From the NCBI RefSeq assembly GCF_018873765.1, contig NC_057924.1, positions 22,377,542 through 22,441,541 of the forward strand: a stretch of DNA of 64,000 bases, read 5' to 3'. Positions 45,301 through 57,877 of the stretch are shown here, piece by piece (within the stretch, counting starts at the first letter, position 1; each line of letters starts with the position of its first letter). The notes beneath the pieces are model-generated. The model was not told where the DNA came from. It worked only from the letters and a program-made list of their open reading frames with translations, and did not search any database. This stretch comes from Telopea speciosissima. Lineage: Eukaryota > Streptophyta > Magnoliopsida > Proteales > Proteaceae. The translations under genes and the position numbers were made by a program.

Positions 45301-47120
45301 TTGTGAAAATGTGTGTTCATGACTCTCCCTCTTTGGTGCTTTTCTAATATTTGGTTTGAGTGTGATGAAAGAGTGCAATTTGTTTCCTCATCCGCCATGA
45401 GAAAGTCTCATTTTATGAATTGATCAGCGAGGTCTTTAAAATGGCTCAGGTGGTGGAGTAATGATTGGACACCATCCATGTAGTTTCTTGGGGATGAAAA
45501 CATGATGTCCTATGCTCCAACATCTACGGTAATCTGAATTTGACTTCATACTTTTCTCTTGGCCTACTAACTTATTATTTTTATAATGACAATGGAGATG
45601 TTGATGAGGTAATGGATAGTCTTTTCTTCTTCTGTAAATTGGTCTAGATGTTTTTAAATGAGTTGCTTTCTGTGTAGCAAACTTCACTTGATGGCATAGA
45701 GTTGTTCATGATTCTTTCTCAATAATTACTCTTCCTTTCATTCTAATTCCCATTTTGTATACTGCACTCCCCATTGCTATTGGCTCCCCAATGCAACTCT
45801 AGGGTACATGGAAATTTGTTTGATTCATACATGCTCTTTTTTTTTTTTTTTCCTTTCAATGTTCTAGAAACTCCGGAAACAAGCAGAGATAGATGTTGTG
45901 GTGTGGTGTGGAACTTTGCATGGCAGTTCAGTCGTGAAGAAGTTGTTTCATGGAACAAATTTTGTAAAAAATACGACTTCCTTCTCCACATTATTTATTT
46001 TTAATTGTTGCTTTGTATTTATTTTCTTCACTTTCGAATAAATGTGTCTATATGTTTCCCTTGTTAGATCAATGTACATTCTTGCAGAGTTATATGAGAC
46101 GAGAGAGAAGAAGGTCGGGAGAAGAAGAATAGAAAAACAACAAGCATTTTCAGCCAAGTGAGTAGTAGTTTTCTGGGTTCTTTGACTTTACTATCTTTTT
46201 CTAACTCAAGTAGGGAACCTACTCCATTTGGTTTAGGATTTCCTTTGTTCTCTTTTCAAACTTGGGTGTTTTTTGAGCTCTATTTTCAACCTTAAGATAT
46301 AGCTGTTAACATTATTTTTTTCATGGTAGGTTAGGCATATTCATTGGTTGAAATTGGATATAGATGATGTACTGAAAATCTGGTCATGCTTCTTAGTTGA
46401 AAGTTAGCAAAAGTGTGTCTGTAGTAGTTCTTTTTTAGTTTGTTCTTTTGGGGATATTATCAGAAGATATGATTGAACTATACAGAGACATAGAGATGGT
46501 GTATCAATCATTGTAAATTCTTCTTCTTTGTTCTCTATGATACTTTATGCCGATATGAGCTGATAAAATTGGTACATGGTCATATTGCTACAGGTACTGC
46601 CTATTGCGAGTTTGATTTCAAACCAAACACTTTTTTGACATGATCAAACTAATAAAGATTGGTACATGGTTATATTGCTGCAGGTAACGTCCCTTTGAAT
46701 ACTAATGTCAATGAGTTATTGCTAAATTTTGTGTGTTTACTGGAGTTGCTTGGTGATTTAAAGCACTCCTTGTCTAAGGTGTTCATTGATTGAAGACATA
46801 GAGCAAAGTATATATATTGTTTATTTTGTTTTTGAATTTTAATAATTGGTCATAGGTTGTAAGTGTCCTTTGGGGTAAAGTAGATTAAATGTAATTAAGT
46901 TTCAAACGGTCATTTATACAGGTAAACTTAAACTATTTTGGATCTTGTCATTATTTCATTGTTTTTAGGGATGAATGTTCTCTTCTTTTTTTTTTTGTGG
47001 AAGTCTTCTGTCTCTTCACATCAATAGGTTAAAGGATAAGATAACTAAACAGGTTAAAGGATTGGCACCACAAAAATAACAAGTTAAAGGATTAAGTAAA
47101 TAAATTTTTTTTTTAAAATA
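42400..47120. other. CACTA interior without recognisable genes
   Basis: AT-rich DNA with CT-rich stretches and pieces that look like intron or UTR. Only short random frames are present (none over about 110 codons). A 37-codon open segment at about 45868-45985 (KLRKQAEIDVVVWCGTL) may be another captured exon, but I do not recognise it. Confidence 0.5.
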
Positions 47121-47124
47121 CTAT

Positions 47125-47475
47125 ATGTAGCGGCGTTTCTTACTAAATGCCACTATATGGACCTTTTACTGGCGTTTAAGAAACGCCGCTCTAGGATATT
47201 TTACCGGCGTTTATGTAAACATGGCGTAAATAAATCATATTATACCAACGCTTACCAATCTATAGCGACATTTCAGAAAACGCCGTTATAAAATATATAT
47301 GGCAACATTTGTTAACAAACGCCGGCGAAAGTATACTCACACGGGCATATGGCATAAACGCTGTGATATATTTTCGGCGGTACATTTGATGACATATGTG
47401 CGTGCGGCGTTTGTAATAAACGCCGTTGAATATAGCGGCGTTTTTTAAAGCTACGGAGACACTTAAAAAACGCCG
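47125..47475. repeat. CACTA subterminal repeat array, right
   Basis: GCGGCGTTT/AAACGCCG motifs in both orientations, mirroring the left array. Confidence 0.8.
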
Positions 47476-47860
47476 CAAAGGACGCCTTTTCTTGTAGTGA
47501 TCCAGTACGAACTGCCTTGAACTCTTCATTGTCTAAATCTGCAAATTGATTGATACTTAGCTTATATGGTTTATTCCCAGCTTTATTGAAAGACTCTATA
47601 CGTTCCACGTTGTTCTTGAACACCAAGAACCGCTTCTCCTTCTCTTTAACATCTTTATACACACGCCCATATTGAACCATCCATTGCTCATGCTTATTCA
47701 CCATAGCCATTTCATCAAGAGTTCTAGCTTCTACTTGAGAAGCCCAGAACCCTAAACCAAGGCATATGGCTAAGCAGAAGCAGCACTGGAGTGTCAAAGC
47801 CATTGTTGTTAAAAGACTTAAGACTTGAAGTACTTCAATGAATTTGAATGGTTTTCTCTA

Positions 47861-47870
47861 GTTTATATAG
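47861..47870 (-). promoter_or_regulatory. TATA box of protease gene 2
   Basis: CTATATAAAC on the minus strand, same position relative to the ATG as in gene 1. Confidence 0.65.
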
Positions 47871-47909
47871 ACTATTTGCTTCTTAGTAAACACTTATTAG
47901 TGGAGATAT

Positions 47910-47942
<33 letters not shown>

Positions 47943-48865
47943 GGGTTGGAGACTTCTAGTTTAGAAAGGGTGATATAGTATATTACTAATAAGTATCGGT
48001 TACTTTACTTCAATTAATCAATAAATAATGTTGAAATGGAATCTTTTTGTCAAAGTTGGGCTCAAAAGACACGTAGTGCTTTGCTGGGTCGCCCAAGCGT
48101 GGGGTTTGGATCTTGGATTAAGACTACATTTTATGTGTAGTTACATTACTACAATGGGATTGCTTGATTGACGGAGGCATGTAAAAAGGTTTCCTGTTCG
48201 ACCCGTGAGTGCAAAGATTGAAGGGAGCGTGACCCACATGTTGGAGAGTCCAGTGTACAAGAATGGCTCTTAGTTGTTCAGATGGAATCCACTTTGTTGG
48301 ACCCATCAACATAGATGGATTTCATCTAAACAGTTGGAAGCCGTTCACGTACCCAAGGCCAATTCCGTATTGAGCAGGGACAAAAGTGGGCTTAATTTAG
48401 TGATCTGATGGTGTCAAAATGGAAGGAAGGGCCTCACTCAACAACGGATAAAAATCCAAGAGTTCACATCCACACGAGAAGGTTTGGCTTGGCACCTTGA
48501 TTCCAGCTCTTCACCACTTAGGGATGTAGAAGTTAAGATTAACCACAACTTACTTGGAAGAAGTGACCATGGAAATTAAAAACAGTAGAAATTTTTGGAA
48601 GCAAGTCTTGTTATAGGACACACTAGATACGCAATCCATCTTGGCCTTGAGGAATAACATATTAACATTCACCAGAAATTAAAAACAGTAGAAATTTTTG
48701 GAAGCAAGTCTTGTTATAGGACACACTAGATACGCAAGCCATCTTGGCCTTGAGGAATAACATATTAACATTCACTAGAAATTTTTTTTTGAGGAACTTG
48801 TCAGATGTCTGTCAAATACATGCCATGGCATCCCGAGGGGTGTGCCAAAAAAATCCACAAGCCTA
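47871..48865. repeat. Upstream flank of protease gene 2 with a 103-bp local tandem duplication
   Basis: Homologous to 20001-20904. 48572-48674 is repeated in tandem at 48675-48777 (starting GAAATTAAAAACAGTAG). Only one copy exists upstream of gene 1. Confidence 0.8.
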
Positions 48866-48873
48866 CCTAGTAG

Positions 48874-49130
48874 TAGGGATGTAAATGAATAGCCGAAATC
48901 CGTTTCCGTATCCGTTTAGCACTATTTGAATTCTTCCGACAGCTAAATGGATGCGGATACGGATAGGCTATAGCTATTCGAAAGTTATATTTACATGTAA
49001 ACGGATAAAATATCCGATCCGTATCCGTATCCATATCCATTTAGCACTATCCGAATCCGTCCGATAGCAAATCGGATGCAGATGCGGATATAGCACTATC
49101 CGAACCAAATCCAATCCGTTTACAACCCTA
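48874..49130. mobile_element. hAT-type MITE (copy before R-C)
   Basis: Ends TAGGGATGTAAATG and CCGTTTACAACCCTA, with CCTAGTAG target duplications (48866-48873 and 49131-49138). Same insertion as 20913-21181, slightly shorter. Confidence 0.9.
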
Positions 49131-50671
49131 CCTAGTAGTATCATTATGTATCAATAAATTTTCATCCATCATCGTTCACTATTTCTACATGACACCATTC
49201 AAAGGGTATAATCCTATTATATGGCCAATATAGGTTTGGTTTAGTTACTTGTAGATTGAAAGTCCAATTAGTTAGGAATCTGTGATAAGATGGATTGATT
49301 GATTGCTTTTGATTTCGTGTGAGTTCGTCCCAGAGATTCCCATCATGTCTAACCAACAATAATTGTTTCATTAAACTTATTGGCAATACTGGTTAATTAT
49401 ATCATCCACCAATTTCTTGCTTGTTCCAGTTGAAATATTCTTTCTCAATCATGGTTCAAGGAATCAGTATCGGATCGGCCGATTCTTGATCTATTCAATA
49501 TTGATATTGACTGAGACTGATTACTATATATTTTGATTTTTCAAAGCGGAATCTTTATTTGTCATTATAACAGAAACAATTTTATTCTGTTCTTAATTGA
49601 AACCATAGATGTACGCTAATGTTTAACCAATCCATTTCAGCAACAATGAGCACATTATAAGCAATTTCGAAAATCAATTATTTGGAAAATCACTCACTGT
49701 TATAGGGAAGCAAATACAGTAGAATAGACTTGTTGGTGAAGAATAGTACTTCACTATAGGTTTCTCATAGTTGGCCTTCCTCTCTTTTGTCTATTCCTTA
49801 GGATATTATTAAGAACGATCTGGAAACACCTTGCTATCGCTTTGATAGTGGTTGTTCTTAGTTCTAGTGTAGGCAGTTTTTTCATCTATCCCTTTTTTGT
49901 CCTAAGGTTTTTAAAAATCGTGACCTCCTGGTGAGCATGGGCATGAAGTGCACCACGGCTCACCAACAGCACTGGGCAGCTATTGGTTAACTAATAGTGC
50001 GTTATATTAAAAGAGAAACAAAGTAAGGTTATAAATTAGGGATTTTCTTATTGACACCTTTCAAGGTGTCAAATAATTTGTAACCTTCCCTTTTTTTTTT
50101 TACCCTTTCAGTATGACACCATATTTCTTAGAAACAATTTCTTAGATCCACTAGATTAAAACGGAAATTACAAAATAAGTAGGTTTCAAATTTGTGTTAT
50201 ATCCACTACTTTCTATTTTAAAAAGATTCAATTAATCCTCAAAGTTGATTGGTACTCATGCCATGCAAAAATAAAATAAAATTAAAGTTCCAAAATTGCC
50301 CCAACCTAATTTAACTGTTTTAAAAACCGTGGAATCCGATAAAAGTGCACCTTAATTGTAGGAGTAGAAATCAAAGCTCCTATTACAAATTTTTGTCTGG
50401 TTCCAAGACTTTGAGGGGTAACAATGGGTTTACACAAAAAAAAAAAAAAAAAAAAAAGAAGAGTAGGGCGAGAGTAACCAGTCTTGACATGTGGAATGGG
50501 ACTGGGAACAAAAGAAGCTCAATCAATCTCTCTCAATTACAATCTTAGATTCTCATTGAGTTTTGGTGGAATTTTCAAGGAAATTAGAGAAATTGTGGAG
50601 AGATGATAGATAGCAATTTATGCAAAACGAGGTCATCACTCATTGCTCATTGCAACAGAGAGGGAATCGCT

Positions 50672-51695
50672 AGACAATGGGACGGGCTGATCGTTGATGG
50701 GAGTAATTGAAACGCTGAAAGAAACTTTCATGTCTCTCGCCTATGACTTCGTGATTGTTTAATTTTTCTCATATCCCAATAATCTCTTTCGTCCTCTTCC
50801 GCAAGACCCAATTGATGAAGACCCAAGTCAAGAGGGAAATGGAACGTTAGACAATGGGACGGACTGACCGTTGATGGGAGTAATTGAAAGGCTAAAAGAA
50901 ACTTTCATGTCTCTCGCCTATCACTTCGTGACTGCTTAATTCTTCTCATATCCCAATAATCTCTTTCGTCCTCTTCCCCAAGACCCAATTGATGAAGATG
51001 CAAGTCAAGAGGGAAATGGAACATTTGATAATGGGACGGGCCGACCGATGACAGGAGTAACTGAAAGGCTGAAAGAAACTTTCATGTTTCTCGCCTATCA
51101 CTTTGTGACTATTTAATTTTTCTCATAACCCAATAATCCCTTTCGTCCTCTTTCCCAAGACCCAATTGACGAAGACCCAAGTCAAGAGGGAAATGGAACG
51201 TTAGACAATGGGACGGGCTAACCATTGAAGGGAGTAATTGAAAGGCTGAAAGAAACTTTCATGTCTCTCGCCTATCACTTCGTGACTGTTTAATTTTTCT
51301 CATATCCCAATAATCTCTTTCAGACCCAAGTCAAGAGGGAAACGGAACGTTAGACAATAGGATGGGCTGACCATTGACGGGAGTAATTGAAAGGCTAAAA
51401 GAAACTTTCATGTCTCTTGCCAATCACTTCTTGATTGTTTAATTTTTCTCATATCCTAATAATCTCTTTCGTCCTCTTCCGCAAGACCCAATTGACGGAG
51501 ACCCAAGTCAAGAAGGAAATGGAACGTTAGACAATGGGACGAGCTGACCATTGACGGGAGTAATTGAAATGCTGAAAGAAACTTTCATGTCTCTTGCCTA
51601 TGACTTCGTTATTGTTTAATTTTTCTCATATCCCAATAATCTCTTTCGTCCTCTTCCGCAAGACCCAATTGACGAAGACCCAAGTCAAGAGGAAA
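50672..51695. repeat. 177-bp tandem array, six units (R-C)
   Basis: Same unit and same short unit as in R-A. Confidence 0.9.
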
Positions 51696-51869
51696 AATGG
51701 AAGGATAGGTTGAAAGGTATCCTAAATATATGAGTATGACCCTGTACATCTCCAACTCCAAGACCAAGAATTATTTCTCTTTTCCTTCTTTGAAGGCCAT
51801 AAAATGCAGAGGAAGCAGGTGGACAACAAAAGCAACATGGTATTATCCCCTTTTAGGATACCGATTCCT

Positions 51870-51875
<6 letters not shown>

Positions 51876-51926
<51 letters not shown>
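51876..51926. repeat. (GA)n microsatellite (R-C)
   Basis: Pure GA run of about 51 bp. Confidence 0.95.
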
Positions 51927-51928
<2 letters not shown>

Positions 51929-51997
51929 ATCTTTAGTAGGAAGAGTCGTTTCTATTTTTTTCTTTTTTGGAAGAATGGAAAAGTCATTTTTTTTTTA

Positions 51998-52470
51998 TAG
52001 TCGTATCCCTTTTACTACTCGTTCTCAACTTCTTAACTAATTTAAATCCACTTACCTAAAAAAGCGGGAAATTTCAATGTAAACGTATTTCAGGTTGTGC
52101 AAATCTCAATGTAAACTTATTTAATTATAATAATTAATAATTAAATTTTTTTTTTGATAGTCGTATCACTATTACTACTCATTCTTAACTTCTTAAATAA
52201 TTTAAATCCACTTATCTAAAAAAAAAGAAAATTTCAATGTAAACTTATTTCAAGTTGTGCAAATTTCAATGTAAATTTATTTAATTATAATAATAAAAAT
52301 AATAACTAATAATTAAAATTTTTTTTTTGATAGTCGTATCACTATTACTACTCATTCTTAACTTCTTAAATAATTTAAATCCACTTACCTAAAAAAAAGG
52401 GAAATTTCAATGTAAACTTATTTCAAGTTGTGCAAATTTCAATGTAAACTTATTTAATTATAATAATAAA
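51998..52470. repeat. AT-rich tandem array, three units (R-C)
   Basis: TAGTCGTATC-led units as in R-A. The first unit is shortened by loss of TAATAAAAG-type bases. Confidence 0.85.
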
Positions 52471-52800
52471 ATTAATAATTAATGATTAATGATTAATGAA
52501 GGGTATTTTCTGGCTTATTGATATTGTTGAAGGGTATTTTTGGTATGAAAAGATTTGCCATGACTTTTTAGTTTTTACACTTATAATATAGTATGATATA
52601 TATATATATATATTGGCTAAAAGTCAACAAAGTGTTTATTAACTAACAAAAGAGTACATGATACAAGATCGGGGAGGTCCCCAACTAGGAGTGTCAGGGC
52701 AAAATCAAAACCTCTCAACTATGGCTGGCAGCCATCAATGTTCAGAACCAAACATAAAATTAGGAACCCTTTGGAAACACCCTAATCCCTCTATAGATCT

Positions 52801-55800
52801 TTATCGAAACCGAAACCTGCTCCTTTCAAGGATATCCCATTCTATCTCAATTCTAGCATAGCTTGGGGCTTCATCCCATCGCTGGGAGACATTGGAAGAG
52901 GCGCACCTTTTGGCTAGTAGATCTACTACTGTATTTGCTTCCCTGTTGCTATGTGTAATTTTCCACATAATGTCTTTCTGATATCTTGCAACTTCCAGCC
53001 AAGATTGTTTGAACAACCAAGGAACTATACTATTTCTTATTGATGTAACCAACGCTTCTGCATCACACTCTATCCACAGCCTCTGTATTCCCTTCTCCCT
53101 GGCCATTTGAACTCCAAGAAAAAAAGCTGAGAACTCAACTGTAAAGTCTGTAGACACTCCTAGGTACGGTGCAAAGCTTCCCTTAGGGTGCCCTTGGCAA
53201 TTTCATAGGATCCCTACTGCACTTGAATGTCCCAGATTCCCTATGGAGCAACCATCAGTGTTTAGCTTCATCCAATTTTCTTCAGGTTTTCTCCATTGAA
53301 CTTCCATAATCCTTCTAGCCTGAGCATTTGGAAAAGAAGCACCAATATCACGAGCTAAAACCAGATCCTGCATAGACTTGATGAAGCACTTCATTAGCGT
53401 TGAGGCATCCCTAAGATCTACTTTCAAGAGTAGCAAAACTGAGGTAGACCTATTGCAACTCCCTTCAAAGCATCTCCAATTTCGCTCACTCCATATATGA
53501 AATGGGACCAGGATGAAACCCGCTAGCCATTCCTTAGCGAGAGCACTAGAGCCGGCTTTCTCCTTCCACCAAACGAGCAACTCTTGCATTGATTCCTTTG
53601 CATGCAGGACATGCTCTTTGAAACAAAGAGAGAAACCCCTGCCATAACTTCAAAGAAAAGGAACATTCAAGACAAATGTTCCTTTGAGAATCAGTAGCTT
53701 TCAAACATAAGTTGCAGCATGAGGCTAATGGGACGCCTTTCTGGGCAACCAAATCATCAGTTGGCAATTTCTTCTGCATCAACTGCCAGCCAAACATTGA
53801 ATGTCGGGGTTGCAAGTAGGATGCCTAGACCACTGAATGCCAGGCTATCCGATTTTTTGCTCTTTTAAGGCCCTCCCACGCCGATTTTACTGTGAACGCA
53901 CCTTGTTTGGACAGGGTCCAAACTCTTATGTCATCAGCCTTGATGGATGGTAATGGTATGGAGGATGCTTGATTGATAATCTGTTGTAGCACCGGGGAGT
54001 CTACCACAGGGAAATTCCACTTTGAATTGGTAATGAAGCTAGCCGGTGGTGTGTGAAGGGTCTTCATCCAATACTCCCACCCATGGAACCCAGGGTGAGC
54101 TGCGACAGTATCTCCCTTAAGCGATCGATCATGCCAGAAGTCAATTTTCGAGCCATCCCTCACAACCCAAGCTTCATGTGCTGAGACAAAATCCCACATC
54201 TTCTTTATCCCAAGCCAGATTGAAGATGAAGAATTGATCTGGTGTTTAATACTACCCTTAGATGTGAATCTTGATCAAAGGAAGTTACTAATAAGGGAGT
54301 TATCGGCCTTAATTCCCCAACAAAGTTTGCAAAGCAGTGCCTTGTTAACCTCCCTTAATTTCCTGATGCCCAGACCCCCTCTTCGCGAGGCTTGCACACC
54401 CACTCCCATTTCACCGTAATTCCCTTAGTTATATCTGGATCTCCGTACCAAATAAAGTTCCGAACCCATCTCTCCATTAAAGAAATGAAAGAAGTTGGCC
54501 ACCGATAAACTGATAAGGTGTGAATTGGCATGCTTGACATAACTGACCTGACCAGTTGAACTCTCCCTGCCATTGAAATTAGCTTTCCTTTCCATCCTGC
54601 CAATCTGGATTTGAATTTATCCATCAATGTCGATATTACATCCTTACTGACCCTTCCTTTAAAAATGTCGATTCCTAAATATCTGGTAGGAAAACTGCTC
54701 TCAGAGAATCCGACGATGTCCTTTATCCTGGCCCTTCTAGTAGCACTCACATTGCAAAGGAATATCTTACTCTTGTGTATGTTTATACTTTGCCCCGAGT
54801 ACTCATGATAATCTTCCAAGAAATCCTTCAGACATCGAACAGAGCAGATACCTGCTTTAAAAAATAGGGAAACATCATCAGCAAAAAGCAAATGGGTGGT
54901 GACCGCGACCCCACATGCCCCTGGAAGATGCGAAATCTTCCTTGCTTCCTTTAATTTTGTGAAACCCCTACATAAAGCTTCTTCTGCAATAATGAATAGT
55001 AGAGGTGCCAAAGGATCCCCTTGCCTGAGTCCCCGCTCAACACCAAAGAACCCCACAGGTCCTCCATTAAGCAAAATAGAGAGCTTAGCCGAGGATAGGA
55101 GCAGCTGGATTATGTTTACCCAAGAGGCGCAAAACCCAAACTTCCTCATAACATCAAACATAATGTCCCACTCCATTGTGTCGTAAGCTTTTTGGGTATC
55201 CAGTTTGGGGCCCATTCCTCCCCCATAAGATTTTACATGTAAAATGTTTGTTAACTCAGACGCAACACAAATGTTGGAAAAAATCACTTTCCCTTTTTGG
55301 AATGCCCCTTGCTCCTCGGAGATCAGCTTAGACATGAACCTCGATAATCGAGTGGCCAAGATTTTAGGAATCAATTTTTACAAAAAATTTCCCAGACAAA
55401 TAGGCCAAAATTTGTCCAGGGTAATTGCTTCATCCACTTTGAGGATTAAAGTGATGAAATTATTATTCACCCCCTTAGTGATAATGCCCTCACGAAAAAA
55501 GCTCATAATAGCCCTACACACATCTCTCTTGATGATCTTCCAGCAGTGTCTAAAAAAAGCCCCAGGGAAACCATCAGGCCATGGGGCCCTATCTGGATCC
55601 AAATCAAAAACCGCCACTTTAATCTCTTCTCTGCTAGGGACTGCAGTAAGGAAAGCGTTGTCTTCCTCTGAAATAACATGGGGGATGGACGCTAAAATCT
55701 CGGGGAGGGCCACTGAGGGAACTCGCTTGTGAAACTCCTCATAGAATTCTGTAATAAAGCTACCGATCTGAGTCTTTTCAGTGAGAATAGTTCCATCTGG

Positions 55801-56946
55801 CTTCTTCAACATTCTAATAAGGCTCTTTGACCGTTTGATCTTTGTAGCAAGGTGAAAAAAATTTGTATTACAGTCGCCACAAGTGAGGTACCTAACTCTG
55901 GACTTCTCCGCCCAGTATTTCTCCTGTAGGGTAATAGCTGAGACATATTCCTTCCTTGCCTGTTCTTCACACTGGACTAAGAACTCAGAGCTTCCCACAG
56001 TCTCCAAAACCTCTTATGCATCTTCTAAAGAAACTCCAGAATGGTCAACCTCCACATTCACGTTGGGGAACGCAGACCTAGACCAAGCTCTTAGGAACCC
56101 CTTTACCCGCTTAAGCTTCTAAACCACCACAAAGAAAGGGGAACCCGATACATACTCAGCCCATGACCTTTCAACAACAGCAGCAAAATCATTATGTTCC
56201 AGCCAAAAATGTTGCATTCTTAGAGGGCCGTTAAAGGCTTTGGCACCACTTCCAAAGCTACCACTAAGGGGGAGTGATCAAAAGACAGATCATGGTAGGA
56301 TGCGCTGGTAAGAATCACTGAACACATCTATCCACGCCGCATTACAAAAGCTTCTGTCCAAAACTGCTGCTGCATTCCCTCGCTTCCTGTTATTGCTCCA
56401 TGTAAATTTTTTCCCTTTAGAAGGCAGCTGGATAAGGGAGGTGGCGTCTAAAAAAGTAGCAAACTCCATTGCAGAACCATTATTAAAGGCACCAGGACCC
56501 CACTTTTCTGAAGCAAGTAGGGTGGCATTAAAATCACCAATCACTAACCAAGGCATTATCGAAATAGGTTGACACGAAAGGTCCGACCACAAATCTCTCC
56601 TCCATGAACGGAAGCTACTAGCATGAATCGACGAGAGAAAGAATTTCTCTCCTCCCACCTGGAAGAAAACTGTAATTTGTTGGTCAGAGGAGCTAATAAC
56701 CACAGGCTTTTGAATGCAGCTCCTCCATATGATCCATAGATTCGGGTTCTTTCCTTCTCTTTCATTGTGCACACACTCAACAGAGAACCCCAAATGCTTA
56801 AAGAAAACCTTTGGGTATTTTTCTGGACCAATCATTGGCTCCGCTATACATAACACTTCAGGTGCATGAGTTTTGACTAGAATTCTTAACGCAGCCTTTG
56901 TTCAGCTATTCAGAATTCCGTGCAAATTCCAAAAGATTACCTTCAT
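52801..56946 (-). pseudogene. LINE-C ORF2 (endonuclease-RT-RNase H)
   Basis: Starts at ATG 56946. A TGA at about 56907 (CGA in copy A) breaks the endonuclease early. The endonuclease then reads on to about 56290, with FSVECVHNEREG and WLVIGDFNATL. The RT (about 56007-54355) keeps the same frame and has LLFADDVSLFFKAG with both catalytic Asp. At about 54380 one base is missing from a C/T run (GACCCCCTCTTCG), shifting the frame after KPREEG; copy D shares this lesion. The zf-RVT region and the RNase H domain (52801-53280) follow in other frames. Not functional. Confidence 0.87.
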
Positions 56947-57011
56947 TTTAAAACCAAGGTCTTCGTGGAATCCCTTGCGGCTCTGTGTGGTTGATTCCGC
57001 ACCTTCATAGG

Positions 57012-57876
57012 CTATTTACCTGCTCTTCTGCTCGTTACTGTAGTAAAAGTGCCAACCAATGCTGCATCCACCTGCCTGACCTCATCAAAGGCCATCACCG
57101 AAATCGACGGATCTTGACCACTCCCCTGGCCTTCCAAGTAAAACGCTTCATCCCCCTTCTCCTGCTGCCTCACTTCCTCCACCTCTGAGGGTTGCTCTTG
57201 AATGCCCATGATGTCTTGGCACTCCAAAACCACTTCAATAGAACCCCCCAAATTTGCATGAATAGGCTGGACATCTTTTTCAGCCCCTTGATGTACCACC
57301 AACTCCATAGCACTCGCTGAACCCTCATGAGCCACTTGCGCCTGTGGAACCTCCATCCCCATGCTCGCCTCTCCTGAACCCGAGGCCCCACTCGCCATGG
57401 CATGGTTTAGGGGAGAACCTGCCTTTCTTTTCCTTCTCCAGATCCCACGTTGTGGTCTTTCTATATCATCAACGTAGACTGTACCCGGAATCGAAGGTTC
57501 CTCTCTTGGCTCTTGCACACGATTTGGGCAAGAATCCGATTTATGACCAAACTTCCTACATTCCCCACAATGTGACGGAGGATCCTCGAACACAACTGGT
57601 TGTTTGAAGAGGAATAACTCTGCACTACCTTGTTGTTCCCGCTCCACCAATACTTCTGTAACCTTAGGCAGGGTTTCATCCACATCCACACAAACCCTAG
57701 CGAAGTGGCCATAAAACGAATCCTTTGTCTTCCTTTCAATGGTGACAGGTCACCCCACTGCATTAGCAATAGAAAACAAAATTTCATCATGCCAGTATTC
57801 CTGCGGAAGGCTAGGAGGTCGGATCCTGGTTAACCAATGGGTCATCTGCTGCATTTCTACATTGAAATCAGGGCAA
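57012..57876 (-). pseudogene. LINE-C ORF1 (gag-like, CCHC), 5'-truncated
   Basis: Contains the knuckle HCGECRKFGHKSDSC (about 57535-57575) and the upstream DUF4283-like PQEYWHDEILF block (about 57775-57810) in another frame. A small deletion near 57740 shifts the frame, and a stop replaces the last part of the ORF (57012), so the ATGA link to ORF2 seen in copy A is no longer reached. Confidence 0.78.
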
Positions 57877-57877
57877 T

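Larger units (their letters stand above)
40723..47499. mobile_element. CACTA (En/Spm-type) transposon, 6.78 kb, non-autonomous, carrying gene fragments
   Basis: Both ends read CACTACAAGAAAA inward (40723 on plus, 47499 on minus). They are flanked by a 3-bp duplication ATC (40720-40722 and 47500-47502), the CACTA hallmark. Subterminal regions (40739-41150 and 47125-47475) are packed with GGCGTTT...AAACGCC motifs. No transposase frame is visible. The interior carries NF-YB exons on the plus strand (41761-42399), opposite to the host gene. It sits in exon 1 of protease gene 2. Confidence 0.95.
39374..47803 (-). pseudogene. Papain-like cysteine protease gene 2, disrupted by a CACTA element
   Basis: A paralogue of gene 1 with the same structure. 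Exon 1 is in two parts, 47803-47503 (301 nt) and 40722-40579 (144 nt), split by the CACTA at 40723-47499. The intron is 40578-39961 and exon 2 39960-39374 (587 nt). 301 + 144 = 445 nt equals exon 1 of gene 1, and no stop or frameshift was seen outside the insertion. The encoded parts keep the signal peptide, ERFNIN helix, NQFADL, catalytic Cys region, His ([11 protein letters not shown]) and Asn ([14 protein letters not shown]). Differences from gene 1 are few (for example QGQCG for QGGCG). The TATA box is kept at 47861-47870. As it stands it should not give a full protease. Confidence 0.92.
49139..52612. repeat. Segment R, copy C
   Basis: Same order as R-A but without the long-TIR foldback: GGTTAATTATATCATCC at about 49392 replaces about 430 bp. 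An extra stretch of about 30 bp (ATTCCCATCATGTCTAACC) lies at about 49336. There is no gene. Confidence 0.9.
52613..57877 (-). mobile_element. L1-type LINE, copy C (5'-truncated, best preserved)
   Basis: Same element and the same truncation point as LINE A, flanked by short (TA)n on both sides. Most of ORF2 stays in one frame and the RT FADD box is intact, so this is the least decayed copy. It is still broken by stops and frameshifts. Confidence 0.9.
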
